A stretch of DNA of 64,000 nucleotides from Haloferula helveola (GCF_037076345.1 NZ_AP024702.1:3162001-3226000); one strand, 5' to 3'. Numbered from the stretch's first letter, positions 19,343-27,779 are shown. Notes: generated from the sequence alone by a model not told the origin. Made by a program: numbers and translations.

Positions 19343-20491
19343 TCAGTGGCGCAGGCTGTGGACGATCGGTTGGCGGATCGCCTGGAAGGCGGGCCAGAGG
19401 GAGGCGAAGATTCCGAGCAGGAGCCCGGCGGCAATGCCGACGCCGACCACCGTCAGGTCCGGCCGGATCGCGAGTGTCTGGCCTTCGTTGCCCATGGTGA
19501 AGCTCTGCCAGCGCAGGAAAGCCGTGGCGAGACCGACGCCTACCGCGCCGCCGGCGAGGCCGAGCATGCCGCCTTCACCGACCACCAGCGTGGCGATCGC
19601 CTTCCCCGGGTAACCGAGCGTGCGAAGTACCGCGTTTTCCTTCACCCGGCCGCGGACCACCAGCAGCAGGGCATTGGCGACGAGAGCCGCAACCGCGATC
19701 ACCGCGCCGACACCAAGCCAACGGGTGAAGCCGATCAGTTCGACCAACTCGGAGGCGGTTTCGGCGAAGAAGGCCTTCTCGGGGCGGGTGTCGGTCGGTT
19801 CCTGGCCGGAACGGAATTGGTCGTCGATCGCTTCGGAGACGCGCCCGAGATCATCGGCCGATCGGACACGGACATTGAACTGCGTGACCACGCCGAGTCC
19901 TGCGCGCGATGCCTGCTGGAGGAAGGGTAGCTTGACGTAGGCGACGTTATTGTCCTGCGCATTGGGCGATCGCAGGATACCGGAGACCGTCACCGTGACC
20001 CCAGCGGCGTCGAAGCGGTCGCCGGGCGAAAGCCGGCGTCGCTGGGCGAAGACCTCACCAAGCAGTGCACCGTCGTCACGTTTGAGCCACTCCTGTTCGC
20101 TGCCTTCGATGATCTCGATCTCCGGCGCGAAACGGGTGAGCTTATCGGCAGGGACACCGCGGAAGGTGACGACGTCGAGTGAGGCGCCGCAGTTGTTCAC
20201 CACAACCTGCACCGGGATCACCTCGCGGACGCCGTTGATGCGGCGGATCTCTTCGGCGTAGTGCTCGGGCAGACGGCTGGTCGATGGGCAGAAACGGTTC
20301 TCCCGGTAAACCACCAGCGTGGTATCGGCCGCCGTCGCCTCGGTGGCGCGGGCCAGCGAGCGTTGCAGCGTTTCCACCGCGGTGAAGAGGAACATGCCGG
20401 AGGCCACGCCCAGCACCGTAAGCAGCGACCGCACGCGATGCCGGACAAGCTGGAGCCACGAGAGACGTAGTAGATTGAGAAGCCGGTTCAT
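19343..20491 (-). CDS. ABC transporter permease, FtsX/MacB type (first permease)
   Basis: 382 residues with the same topology as its partner: helix near 22-45, periplasmic domain, three C-terminal helices. The coupling-helix region ENAVLRTLGYPGKAIATLVVGEG is typical of FtsX permeases. The periplasmic domain holds two cysteines (NRFCPSTS and VNNCGAS), which could pair or contact metal; that is speculative. The start overlaps the ATPase stop by 4 bp (ATGA). Confidence 0.88.
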   Translation of the reverse strand: MNRLLNLLRLSWLQLVRHRVRSLLTVLGVASGMFLFTAVETLQRSLARATEATAADTTLVVYRENRFCPSTSRLPEHYAEEIRRINGVREVIPVQVVVNNCGASLDVVTFRGVPADKLTRFAPEIEIIEGSEQEWLKRDDGALLGEVFAQRRRLSPGDRFDAAGVTVTVSGILRSPNAQDNNVAYVKLPFLQQASRAGLGVVTQFNVRVRSADDLGRVSEAIDDQFRSGQEPTDTRPEKAFFAETASELVELIGFTRWLGVGAVIAVAALVANALLLVVRGRVKENAVLRTLGYPGKAIATLVVGEGGMLGLAGGAVGVGLATAFLRWQSFTMGNEGQTLAIRPDLTVVGVGIAAGLLLGIFASLWPAFQAIRQPIVHSLRH

Positions 20492-21171
20492 GCGTTCTCG
20501 AGCAGCTGGCCTTTCTCAAGATGCAGCGTGCGGTCGGCGGCCGCCGCGGCCTTGGCGTCGTGGGTGACCATCACGATCGTCTTTCCGTAGTCCCGCGTCA
20601 GGTCGCGGAGCAGTTCGAGGATGCGAGTGGCCGACTCACGGTCGAGGTCGCCGGTCGGTTCGTCCGCCACCAGCAGCGGCGGATCCGCGACGATCGCGCG
20701 GGCGATGGCGACCCGCTGTTCCTGGCCGCCAGAGAGTTCCGTCGGCGTGTGATGGACCCGGTCGCCGAGGCCGACGAGTTCGAGCGCCGTGGCGACCCGG
20801 TCGTGGCGCTCTTTCTTCGACATGTCGGAGAGCAGCAGGGGCAGCTCGACATTTTCGAAGGCTGTCAGCACCGGAACGAGGTGGTAGAGCTGGAAGATGT
20901 AGCCGACGTGCTTGGCCCGCCATGCGGTGAGCTGTCGGCGCGGGAGTTCGGCGATGTCCTGCCCGGCGATGACGAGCGATCCCTGGGTCGGGGAGTCGAT
21001 CCCGGAAAGCAGGTTGAGAAGCGTCGTCTTCCCCGAACCGGATGGTCCCATCAGGGCGAGGAATTCACCCTTCGGAACCCGGAGGTCGAGAGCTTCGAGC
21101 GGTGTCACCACGGTGGAGCCCTTGCGGTAGCTCTTCGAGACGCCGCGGCATTCGATCATCAGGTCGCTCAT
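20488..21171 (-). CDS. ABC transporter ATPase, MacB/LolD family
   Basis: 227 residues from ATG 21171, chosen because it makes the usual ATGA overlap with the adaptor stop; a longer frame reaches 21237 but adds a non-family Arg-rich stretch. Walker [10 protein letters not shown], signature LSGGQEQR, Walker [13 protein letters not shown] and switch His (MVTHDAKAA) are intact. The N-terminus ([15 protein letters not shown]) and length are those of LolD/MacB ATPases. It should energise the two FtsX permeases encoded downstream. Confidence 0.92.
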   Translation of the reverse strand: MSDLMIECRGVSKSYRKGSTVVTPLEALDLRVPKGEFLALMGPSGSGKTTLLNLLSGIDSPTQGSLVIAGQDIAELPRRQLTAWRAKHVGYIFQLYHLVPVLTAFENVELPLLLSDMSKKERHDRVATALELVGLGDRVHHTPTELSGGQEQRVAIARAIVADPPLLVADEPTGDLDRESATRILELLRDLTRDYGKTIVMVTHDAKAAAAADRTLHLEKGQLLENA

Positions 21172-22565
21172 CTTTGGATCAGGTTGGGTTTCACGCGCTG
21201 CCCGTCCTCCAGATCTCCCGGTCCGACGACGACCCACTCTCCTGGCTGAAGTCCTTCATCGATGCGCAGGTAGCCGTCCTCGTGCTGGCCGACGCTTAGC
21301 ACCGTCCGTGCTTCGACCCGTTTGCTCTCCGGATCGCAAACCCAGACCGTGTCGCCGGCGAGCGCCGCCTCGGGGATCCAAACCGTCAACGATCCGGTCC
21401 CGCCCGTCGCGGCGGAAGTGTCGCGCGCCGTCGCTTCGAGAAACTCGACACGGCACAGCATCTCCGGGCGGAGCTGGTCGCTGGGCTTCTCGATGCGAAC
21501 CTTCGCCTGCAGCGTGTTGCGCTGGAGATCGGCTTCACCGGTGATACGTGTGACCTCACCCGGAAACACCGTATCCGGAAGCAGGCTGCAGCGGATCCTC
21601 GTTCGTTGACCGATCTGCAGGCCCGCCGCATCCGCGAGTGGTACATCGACCCGGACCTGGAGGTGCTCGGGATCAAACAGGATCGCCACGGTCGCACTGT
21701 CAGGGTCATCCATCGCCAGCATCTTCTTCTGTCCCGGGGCTCCGAGGAGTCGCAGCACCCGGCCGTCCGCCGGGGCGCTGATTTTGGTGCGCGACAGCGC
21801 CAGCTGGGCGGTCTCGACTTCAACCTTGGCCGACCCGATGGCGGCATCGAGGACCGACACATTTGCCTCGAGTTGTTTCACCTCGGCTTCGGCCTTTCCG
21901 ACCGCGGCCGAAGCCGCAGCTTCCACGGCCTTGGCCCGGCGGTGGGCGCTCCGGATCGAGACCAGTTCGGCCTCGGAGATCGAGCCGCTGGAAAGTCCTT
22001 CGACCCGGTCGACCCGGTCGCGGGTTTCCTCGACCTGGGCTGCGGCCGCCTCGGCCTGGGCCCGGGCGGCGATGACGCTGCGACGGCCTGCTTCGATCGA
22101 CTCGAGCTGAGCCGCGCGCTCCGCCTCCCGCGTGCGAAGCATCTGCTCGGCGGATCGGAGGGCGAGTTCGAAGTCCTCGCGGATAAGGGTCGCGAGGGGT
22201 TGGCCCTGCTCGACGTTCTGTCCTTCGAGCACGTGCACCTCGTCGATCACGCCGTTGACCAGGGCGGTCGCCTTGATGGGAAGAGGGTCGGGTTCGATCC
22301 ACCCGCTTGCTTGAAAGGCTGTGGGTCCATCTGACCGGAGCAGTCCCGCAGCAGCGGCATCGCGTGGCGCGGTCGACTCGGCCGGAGTGGCGAGAACGAT
22401 GGCCACGTCGACCTGCTTCGCCGGCAGGATACGGTCGCGGAACAGCGTGAGGAACAGGAGGCCGAAGCCGAGTACGATGGTTGCCGGAATTCCCCATGCG
22501 GGGAAGCGGGTTCGCCCTGTGGACGGGTCGGGGTTTCGGCTGAGGGATTGGAGAGAAGGTTTCAT
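21168..22565 (-). CDS. HlyD/MacA-type periplasmic adaptor of the ABC exporter
   Basis: 465 residues from ATG 22565 (MKPSLQSLSRNPDP); the open frame extends to 22898, but that part lacks family features and overlaps the upstream gene. A single anchor helix (IPATIVLGFGLLFLTLF) is followed by a lipoyl half (GVIDEVHVLEGQNVEQGQPL), a long coiled-coil hairpin (about 130-250), the second lipoyl half (SAPADGRVLRLLGAPGQ) and beta-barrel domains. It would connect the ABC permeases to an outer-membrane channel. No TolC gene is in this operon, so the TolC protein of the facing operon is a possible partner (inference). Confidence 0.88.
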   Translation of the reverse strand: MKPSLQSLSRNPDPSTGRTRFPAWGIPATIVLGFGLLFLTLFRDRILPAKQVDVAIVLATPAESTAPRDAAAAGLLRSDGPTAFQASGWIEPDPLPIKATALVNGVIDEVHVLEGQNVEQGQPLATLIREDFELALRSAEQMLRTREAERAAQLESIEAGRRSVIAARAQAEAAAAQVEETRDRVDRVEGLSSGSISEAELVSIRSAHRRAKAVEAAASAAVGKAEAEVKQLEANVSVLDAAIGSAKVEVETAQLALSRTKISAPADGRVLRLLGAPGQKKMLAMDDPDSATVAILFDPEHLQVRVDVPLADAAGLQIGQRTRIRCSLLPDTVFPGEVTRITGEADLQRNTLQAKVRIEKPSDQLRPEMLCRVEFLEATARDTSAATGGTGSLTVWIPEAALAGDTVWVCDPESKRVEARTVLSVGQHEDGYLRIDEGLQPGEWVVVGPGDLEDGQRVKPNLIQR

Positions 22566-22656
22566 GGAAGGCGGATCGGTGGAGACAAGGCATCCGTGGG
22601 GATGCACGGCGTCGCGCGACAAAGGCACGACGGAGCGAGGCGGAATGCGCTTCGCT

Positions 22657-23043
22657 TCAGAGTCTCCAGATCGCCAACAGGGCGCGTCGGAAGGAACTTG
22701 GGGTCGGTCCGCGAATCGACGGAACCAACGTGGTGTGGCTAGCCGAGCTTCGCACCGGGGGTGCGACCAGCGCAGGCTGCCAGCCGAGATCATTCTCCGG
22801 CGTTTCGGGGACCTCGGGTGCGGGCGTGGGTGACGAGGCATCCGGCAACTTCTCCAAGTCCACGCAGCATGGCGTTCGGTCATCGTCGGTGGCGCCACAG
22901 CAATGATGGCAGCAGTCCGAGGCGTTGACCGACATGGGAAGCATCGTCTTCAGGCAGAGACGCACAGGTCCTCCCACCGCCGGGGAAGAAATCCCGGTGA
23001 GGATCAGGAGAAAGACTGCGATCGCCTGACGCATGCTAATCAT
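22657..23043 (-). CDS. Small exported Cys-rich protein heading the ABC operon
   Basis: 128 residues (125 if ATG 23034 is used). A signal peptide (MRQAIAVFLLILTGISSPAVG) precedes a dense Cys/His cluster: CLKTM, DCCHHCCGATDD and TPCCVDLEK, about eight cysteines within 45 residues. The rest is Pro-rich and probably disordered. The cluster resembles a metal-thiolate site or a disulfide knot. It lies 92 bp ahead of the adaptor on the same strand. It is not a family I can name. Metal capture for the exporter is a plausible but unproven role. Confidence 0.68.
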   Translation of the reverse strand: MISMRQAIAVFLLILTGISSPAVGGPVRLCLKTMLPMSVNASDCCHHCCGATDDDRTPCCVDLEKLPDASSPTPAPEVPETPENDLGWQPALVAPPVRSSASHTTLVPSIRGPTPSSFRRALLAIWRL

Positions 23044-23122
23044 AAATGTCGCTCCGCTGGTTCCATGGTCAAGGAGGCAATTGAAGGTGTGCCTCCCCGG
23101 GTCGGCGACCCGCGTGTAGAAA

Positions 23123-23199
23123 TGGCGCGCCCGGCTGGATTCGAACCAGCGACCATCCGCTTAGAAGGCGGGTGCTCTATCCAACTGAGCTACGGGCGC
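23123..23199 (-). tRNA. tRNA-Arg (anticodon TCT)
   Basis: Read leftward, a 7-bp acceptor stem (GCGCCCG / CGGGCGC), D-arm AGCTCAGTTGGATAGAGC, anticodon loop CTTCTAA and T-arm GCTGGTTCGAATCCAGC fold as a standard cloverleaf. Discriminator G and an encoded CCA complete 77 nt. The anticodon TCT reads AGA. Confidence 0.97.
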
Positions 23200-23269
23200 T
23201 TCGGGGATGGGAGATACCTTGCGAAGCTCTCGGAGACAAGGCCTGAGGGTGAGCGGGCGGCAGCCGAAG

Positions 23270-23640
23270 CCGACATTTGATGTCGCTCCTACGGAGCTTG
23301 GATCGTGGGGATGGGCGGGGGCTAGAGAGATGTCGGTCCTAACGGACCTTGAGAGGCGGAGATCGGATCAGGGATCAGGGATCAGGTGGCAGGTGGCAGG
23401 TGGCAGGTGGCAGGTGGCAGGTGGGCAGAATGGAGCGCCGGTTATGAAACCGGCATCTTTGGTGATGTGAAGTCGATGGCAGGTGGTCGGATGGCGGATG
23501 GCGGATGTGGCGGTGGGAAGTCTTAGCTCCGAAGGAGCGACATCTTTGTAGAATCGGAGGGGCGCGAGATGTCCGAGCTCCGTAGGAGCGGCATCGGATG
23601 CCGAGCGAGGAACCCGGAAGTGAAACCCATAGTCAGGGCT
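23270..23640. repeat. Repeat-rich intergenic DNA with scattered short palindromes
   Basis: No gene is seen here. Several copies of a short hairpin of the form GCTCCTACGGAGC or its complement occur near 23284, 23526 and 23577, most next to GACAT/ATGTC, and a related one occurs near 24769. A related CGGTCCTAACGGACC-type hairpin is near 23334. They look like dispersed REP-type units, and a direct-repeat tract lies between them. Confidence 0.6.
23366..23424. repeat. 7-bp tandem repeat tract
   Basis: About three GGATCAG units run directly into five or six TGGCAGG units, all in head-to-tail order with period 7. The tract is non-coding and lies inside the palindrome-rich gap. Confidence 0.85.
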
Positions 23641-23680
23641 GGAGGAATGATCGGGGCTTTGCTGTACTAATGGTGTGGAA

Positions 23681-24157
23681 ATGCCGCCCGCCCAGCCCCC
23701 CGCGCCGAACCCCCAGGCGATCCAGGATGCCGAGCACATCAAGTTGCTGGCGATCTTCCATTACGTTTACGCCGGGTTGGTCGCGCTGGGAGCGTCGATT
23801 CCGATCATCCATGTGGCGATGGGTTTCGCAATGGTGAGCGGGGCGATTCCGATGTCGTCGGGCACGCCGCCGTCTTCGGGAGGAGCTGTGCCGCCCGATG
23901 CGAGCTGGATGGGCTGGTTCTTCGTGATCATCGGAGGCTCGGTCATCATTGTCGGTTGGACTTTCGCCGTCCTCGTCTTTTTTGCCGGGAAATTCCTGTC
24001 GGAGCGAAGGCGCTACACCTTCGTGTTCGTGATTGCCTGCATCAACTGCATCAACGTTCCGATGGGGACGGCACTGGGGATCTTCACGATCCTCGTGATG
24101 CAGCGGCCGAGCGTGAAGGAGTTGTTCGATGGTCCCGCGCTGGGCAGTGGCTCGTAG
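23681..24157 (+). CDS. Unknown integral membrane protein (three or four helices)
   Basis: 158 residues from ATG 23681; a GTG six bases upstream is also in frame. A Pro-rich start (MPPAQPPAPNPQAIQDAEH) is followed by hydrophobic segments at about 25-50, 85-110 and 115-145, with a Gly/Ser/Pro loop between the first two. The cytoplasmic basic loop KFLSERRRYT sets orientation. No catalytic or transport motif is visible, and I do not recognise the family with confidence. It ends 29 bp before the HEAT-like gene and may share its transcript. Confidence 0.65.
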   Translation: MPPAQPPAPNPQAIQDAEHIKLLAIFHYVYAGLVALGASIPIIHVAMGFAMVSGAIPMSSGTPPSSGGAVPPDASWMGWFFVIIGGSVIIVGWTFAVLVFFAGKFLSERRRYTFVFVIACINCINVPMGTALGIFTILVMQRPSVKELFDGPALGSGS

Positions 24158-24186
24158 ACGGGGGCTGTTCCGAAACCGAAGCGATC

Positions 24187-24733
24187 ATGGACGAGAAGAC
24201 GAGAGAGCGGGTCGATCAACTGCAGGACTCCAAAGCGAAGAAGCGGGAGTTGGCCGCGAAAGCGCTGCGAAAGATGGGGAATCCTGAAGCCGGGCCTTTC
24301 CTCCAGGCAGCACTGGAAAAGGAACGGAAGGACCGTCGGACCTGGTCGAGTCAGTATCACATGATCCTGGCGCTCGGGTTCTGCGAGGCTCGCCAGGCGC
24401 TGCCGCTGCTCCGCGAGATGGCTGGGGAAGACCACCCCGCCACGATTCTTTATTCGGGATTGGGCGATGGCGATGACCCGCTCGGTTCCGAGTCCTGAAG
24501 TGGCGGCTGAAATCATCACGATGGCGCGGGATCCGCAGGTGCCGCTCAAGGTGCGGGGGTATCCGGGCGACATGACGGGGTTTCGGAAGTGGGTCGCGGT
24601 CGCCGCGGCCGACTGGGATCCGGAGATCAAGGATGAGTTTCTGAGGGAGTGCCTCGTGTTCGATCACCAGCACCTGACCACCGCGGCGACCGCATCGTTG
24701 CAGGGCAAGTATACGAAGTGGCAGCCGTATTGA
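24187..24733 (+). pseudogene. HEAT-like repeat protein split by an apparent frameshift
   Basis: The first frame (24187-24498) encodes a charged helical protein (MDEKTRERVDQLQDSKAKKR; ALRKMGNPEAGPFLQAALEKE) with HEAT/armadillo-like pairs, then runs off in GDGDDPLGSES. A second frame (open from 24467 to 24733) continues with the missing kind of sequence (AMTRSVPSPEVAAEIITMARD; VPLKVRGYPGD). Dropping one G near 24470 joins them as SGLGDAMTRS, giving about 181 residues. So this is either a real +1 frameshift, programmed frameshifting, or a sequencing error. HEAT-type proteins mediate protein contacts; no specific role can be given. Confidence 0.6.
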
Positions 24734-24741
24734 ATCCCGCG

Positions 24742-25006
24742 TTGGTTGCGCCGAGTCCGCCTGCGCTCCTTCGGAGCTTGATCATGTTTCTATTGAGCTG
24801 ACCACGGGGTGAACCCCGTGGCTAACGGCCGTCGCCCCTTCGGGGCTGGTGGGAGGAGGGATGAGCCTACGATGTCAGGTGGCGTGTTGCCCGATAGATC
24901 TGGCGGTGTGGCAAATGATGGAACCGCAAAGACGCCAAGACGCGAAGGTTGGATCGGGAGAATTCTGAATCTGCTCTTCTTCGCGCCTTGGCGTCTTTGC
25001 GGTTCA
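24742..25006. repeat. Dispersed palindromic repeats, including a paired 28-bp inverted repeat
   Basis: This 320-bp gap holds no convincing gene. Seen in order: a CGCTCCTTCGGAGC hairpin (near 24766), the hairpin CCACGGGGTGAACCCCGTGG (24802-24821), a GCCCCTTCGGGGC hairpin, and then a pair of nearly perfect 28-bp inverted arms at 24921-24948 and 24978-25005. The left arm begins GAACCGCAAAGACGCC. The same paired element recurs at 27692-27779. Confidence 0.75.
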
Positions 25007-25053
25007 ACTACCTGGCGACCCGTGACGCGGCCGATTGTTGCTCGGGTGGCTCT

Positions 25054-25827
25054 TCACTCGAAGACGTATCGCCCGTTCCTGACTTTGGTGTCGGGAGGAA
25101 CGTGTTTCCGTTCGAACCAGTCGTAGCCCTGTTTGAGGTTGCGCCAGAAGTCGATCCACTTGCTGTCGGCGGCTCTGGCCATGCGGGGGGCGGTCATGCG
25201 GAAGGGAAAGATGTGGATGCGGATGATCCGCTGGCCGTTCCTCAGGGCGGCGTCACAGAGCGTGTAGATCTCCTCGATTTTGGTATCGGTCATGGCAAGG
25301 CAGCCGATCGAGACCTGGTTTCCGTGCACCATGATGAAGGTGCCGGTGCGTTCATGGTGCCGGTCGTAGGCGTTCGGGTAGCCGATGTTGAAGGCAAGGT
25401 GGAAGGTCGAGTCGGGCTTCATGCCCGAGCGATGAAAAAAATACATCCCTTCCGGAACCTGCCGGTCGCCCTCTTCGAGCTTGGAACCGAGTCCGCCTGA
25501 AGCTGCGGCGACGTCGTAAGTACGAAAGAGCTCGTATTTCTCGCTGCCGCGGTGGCGAACCCAGACTTCGAGGACATTTTCCTCCTTGAAGGCGCGGAGG
25601 AAGACCGGGTCGCCGAAGTGCAGGCCTTTCTTTTCGAGATCGCGGGTGAGGGCGGGCCGGACGCGGTTGGCGGCGGCCTTGGCGCGTTCGGGGCCGGGGA
25701 GCGATGAGTCGACAGCGGTCTCGCTGGCTTCGGGCGGTCGGGTTTCCACGGTGAGTTCGTCGTCGGTTTCCTCCTGGCTGCGGCAGCAGGTGAACGCGAG
25801 CGGGAGGATCAGGAAAAGGACTTTCAT
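25054..25827 (-). CDS. YafK-type L,D-transpeptidase family lipoprotein
   Basis: 257 residues. A short lipoprotein-like signal ends LAFTCC, and an acidic linker follows. The YkuD-type catalytic block HGNQVSIGCLAMTD supplies the conserved His, Ser-x-Gly and nucleophilic Cys; GTFIMVH precedes it. Family members cut or form links at the meso-diaminopimelate of peptidoglycan; E. coli YafK/DpaA releases Braun lipoprotein. The start lies inside the stop of the VanW-glycosyltransferase gene (ATGA), so the two products are made together and may act on the same envelope polymer. Confidence 0.85.
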   Translation of the reverse strand: MKVLFLILPLAFTCCRSQEETDDELTVETRPPEASETAVDSSLPGPERAKAAANRVRPALTRDLEKKGLHFGDPVFLRAFKEENVLEVWVRHRGSEKYELFRTYDVAAASGGLGSKLEEGDRQVPEGMYFFHRSGMKPDSTFHLAFNIGYPNAYDRHHERTGTFIMVHGNQVSIGCLAMTDTKIEEIYTLCDAALRNGQRIIRIHIFPFRMTAPRMARAADSKWIDFWRNLKQGYDWFERKHVPPDTKVRNGRYVFE

Positions 25828-27599
25828 GCGATCGCGACTTCGCGGGGAGCGGCCAGCGAACCGATCGCGCCTGCGAGCGCCTCGGCATCGGGTCGCGGAA
25901 GGGTCTGCAGGAGCGGATGGTCGGGAAGCCCGCAGGCTTCGGTGGCGATGACCGGGATGCCCAGCGCGAGCGCCCTGAGGGCGAGCCGTGGCTGGTGCTC
26001 GACCCAGGCTGGAAGGACGAGTGCGTCGGCGTTTGGCAGCTCATCGAGGGAAGTCTGACGCCAGTTGATGTCCGCCAGCGGGTCCTTCGACGCATCCTCG
26101 CGGGCACGTCCGAGGATCAGGAGTTCGTGGTCGGTTCCTTCGAGGGCTACGGCGAGCTCATGGATGCCCTTGCGGCCGAGCGCGGAGCAGGGGAGGAAGA
26201 GGCGAAGGCTCGTTGGAGGCGTGGCAGTGCCGCGCGGTCCTTCCGCTTTGGGCATGTCCCATTCGAGTTGCCATGCCCGGTGTCCGAAGTGCCGGGCAAG
26301 GGCGCGGTGCGGGGTAATCAGGCGGGCGGCGCGGTCGAGGGCCACGGACTCGTCGCGCACGAGGTCGGGGTCGGCGCGGAAGTCACCCAAAGTTGGTGAG
26401 CCGGGCTGGGCCTTGGCGGCGGTGTCGAGATGACGGTGGAGATCGGCGATCGGCCAACGCGAGACGAGAACGTCGAAGGTTCGCCCGCCGAACGCGCCGA
26501 GCCGCCAGAGGTGGGGAAGCAGGTTCTGGGACACCACGATGTGCCGGCACTCGGGTGAAATACGATCAGCGTAGTATTTCGCGAGGGCGGCGTCGGCATC
26601 GAGCAGCGCCGCCTGGCGGACGGCGCCCTGGGCGGGGAGCCGGCGTTGGCGGAACGAGCGGGTCAGGGTGGGCAGGGTGGCGTGTTGGACCGGGGTGCCG
26701 CCCGGTGGCGACCACGCGTAGTTCGGCTTTTTCCAACGGTGCCCGTCGAGCGGCAGGAACCAACGGTCTCCCTCGCGCGAGTGGCCCGAGCACCAGCGGT
26801 CGAACTCGGGCCATCGGGCATCGAGGAGAAAGGCCGAGTGGCCGAGCGACGGGGCATGGGCGGAGGTGGCGGCCGGGTGGCGGAAGCATTCAGTCTGGCC
26901 GCAGGTAAGGCAGTCGCCGGTCGCGGCGGGGCGGGGTGGATCGGCGGGGCGGAGCGCCGGCTGCTTGGTGCCGGTCGGGACCGCGGCACGGATGCGCACG
27001 ACCAGATGGGTGGCGTCGAGCTCGACCTCGAGCCGCCAGTCGAAGGCGGCGCGGAAGCGCAGGTCAACGTAGTTCCAGAACACAGTGGCGTCGCGATCCC
27101 GTTCGGCGTCCGAGCCGGGAACGGTCCTTGAGTGGGCGTGGCGTTCGACCACCTCGAGATTCGATTCCAGCGCCGCCTGGTAGAGCAGGCCGGAAAGCTG
27201 GCACAACCCGCCGCCGGTCGACGGAACGAGGCAGCCTTCGCGCAGTTCGCGTCCGGTGGTGAATCCCTTGGAGCGGGTCGTGCGTCCGAGTTGACACCAG
27301 AAGCTGAACACCTGTCCGGCGGGAATTTCGAGGCCGTCGAGAGCCAGCGCCGCGAGCCGGAGGTTCTGGATCTTGCCGGCGGTCAGCGGGAATTCGGCCG
27401 GCGAGGTCTGCGTCCACAGCGGCGAGCGGGATTCACCCGCCACCGGTGCGTCCTGCAAAGCCCGGCGGTAGGGATGCCTCGGTGGCCGTGTTTTGAACTC
27501 GAGGGCGGTCCGACGGACTTGGAACACCCGGGTTTTCAGCCCGAATGCCAGCGCTTGGAGGCGGGACGGCAGTTCGCGGGCTGGTGGTTCGGGAGGCAT
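25824..27599 (-). CDS. VanW-domain protein fused to a glycosyltransferase-like C-terminal half
   Basis: 591 residues from ATG 27599 (MPPEPPAREL). The open frame continues to 28769, but that part is antisense to mtnP and is rejected. The N-terminal ~240 residues form a VanW domain: IPAGQVFSFW, LREGCLVPSTGGGLCQLS and the HSRTVPGSD block are the family core. The middle has a Cys/His group (CLTCGQTECFRHP) that may bind zinc. The C-terminal ~250 residues resemble a GT-B glycosyltransferase acceptor/donor pair (LFLPCSALGRKGIHELAVAL; DALVLPAWVEHQPRLALRAL; GIPVIATEACGLPD). VanW was found in vancomycin-resistance clusters and its activity is unknown. A role in envelope glycan assembly is inferred from the fusion and the coupled transpeptidase. 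Confidence 0.8.
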   Translation of the reverse strand: MPPEPPARELPSRLQALAFGLKTRVFQVRRTALEFKTRPPRHPYRRALQDAPVAGESRSPLWTQTSPAEFPLTAGKIQNLRLAALALDGLEIPAGQVFSFWCQLGRTTRSKGFTTGRELREGCLVPSTGGGLCQLSGLLYQAALESNLEVVERHAHSRTVPGSDAERDRDATVFWNYVDLRFRAAFDWRLEVELDATHLVVRIRAAVPTGTKQPALRPADPPRPAATGDCLTCGQTECFRHPAATSAHAPSLGHSAFLLDARWPEFDRWCSGHSREGDRWFLPLDGHRWKKPNYAWSPPGGTPVQHATLPTLTRSFRQRRLPAQGAVRQAALLDADAALAKYYADRISPECRHIVVSQNLLPHLWRLGAFGGRTFDVLVSRWPIADLHRHLDTAAKAQPGSPTLGDFRADPDLVRDESVALDRAARLITPHRALARHFGHRAWQLEWDMPKAEGPRGTATPPTSLRLFLPCSALGRKGIHELAVALEGTDHELLILGRAREDASKDPLADINWRQTSLDELPNADALVLPAWVEHQPRLALRALALGIPVIATEACGLPDHPLLQTLPRPDAEALAGAIGSLAAPREVAIA

Positions 27600-27691
27600 G
27601 GTTGCTAGGGAATTAGCGCCGCGGTCGGTGAGTTCTATTTGAAGCGGGGGTGAAGACGGCGGGAGGGGCCGGATCGTCGGATAGGATGATT

Positions 27692-27779
27692 GAACCGCAA
27701 AGACGCCAAGGCGCGAAGGCCGGACCGGCGCGGGTTTGGAAATGATTCTTTCCTTGGCGCCTTCGCGTCTTGGCGGTTC
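27692..27779. repeat. Second copy of the GAACCGCAAAGACGCC paired inverted repeat
   Basis: Arms at 27692-27719 and 27752-27779 are inverted with about four mismatches and a 32-nt spacer. The left arm matches the 24921-24948 arm at almost every base. It lies between the VanW gene start and the mtnP start. Confidence 0.8.

Noticed and set aside
22566-22898. 111-residue N-terminal extension of the ABC adaptor
   Set aside because: Arg/Pro-rich, overlaps the Cys-rich gene; ATG 22565 puts the membrane anchor at a normal place.
23366-23424. Possible CRISPR array
   Set aside because: Units are 7 bp with no spacers and there are no cas genes in the window.
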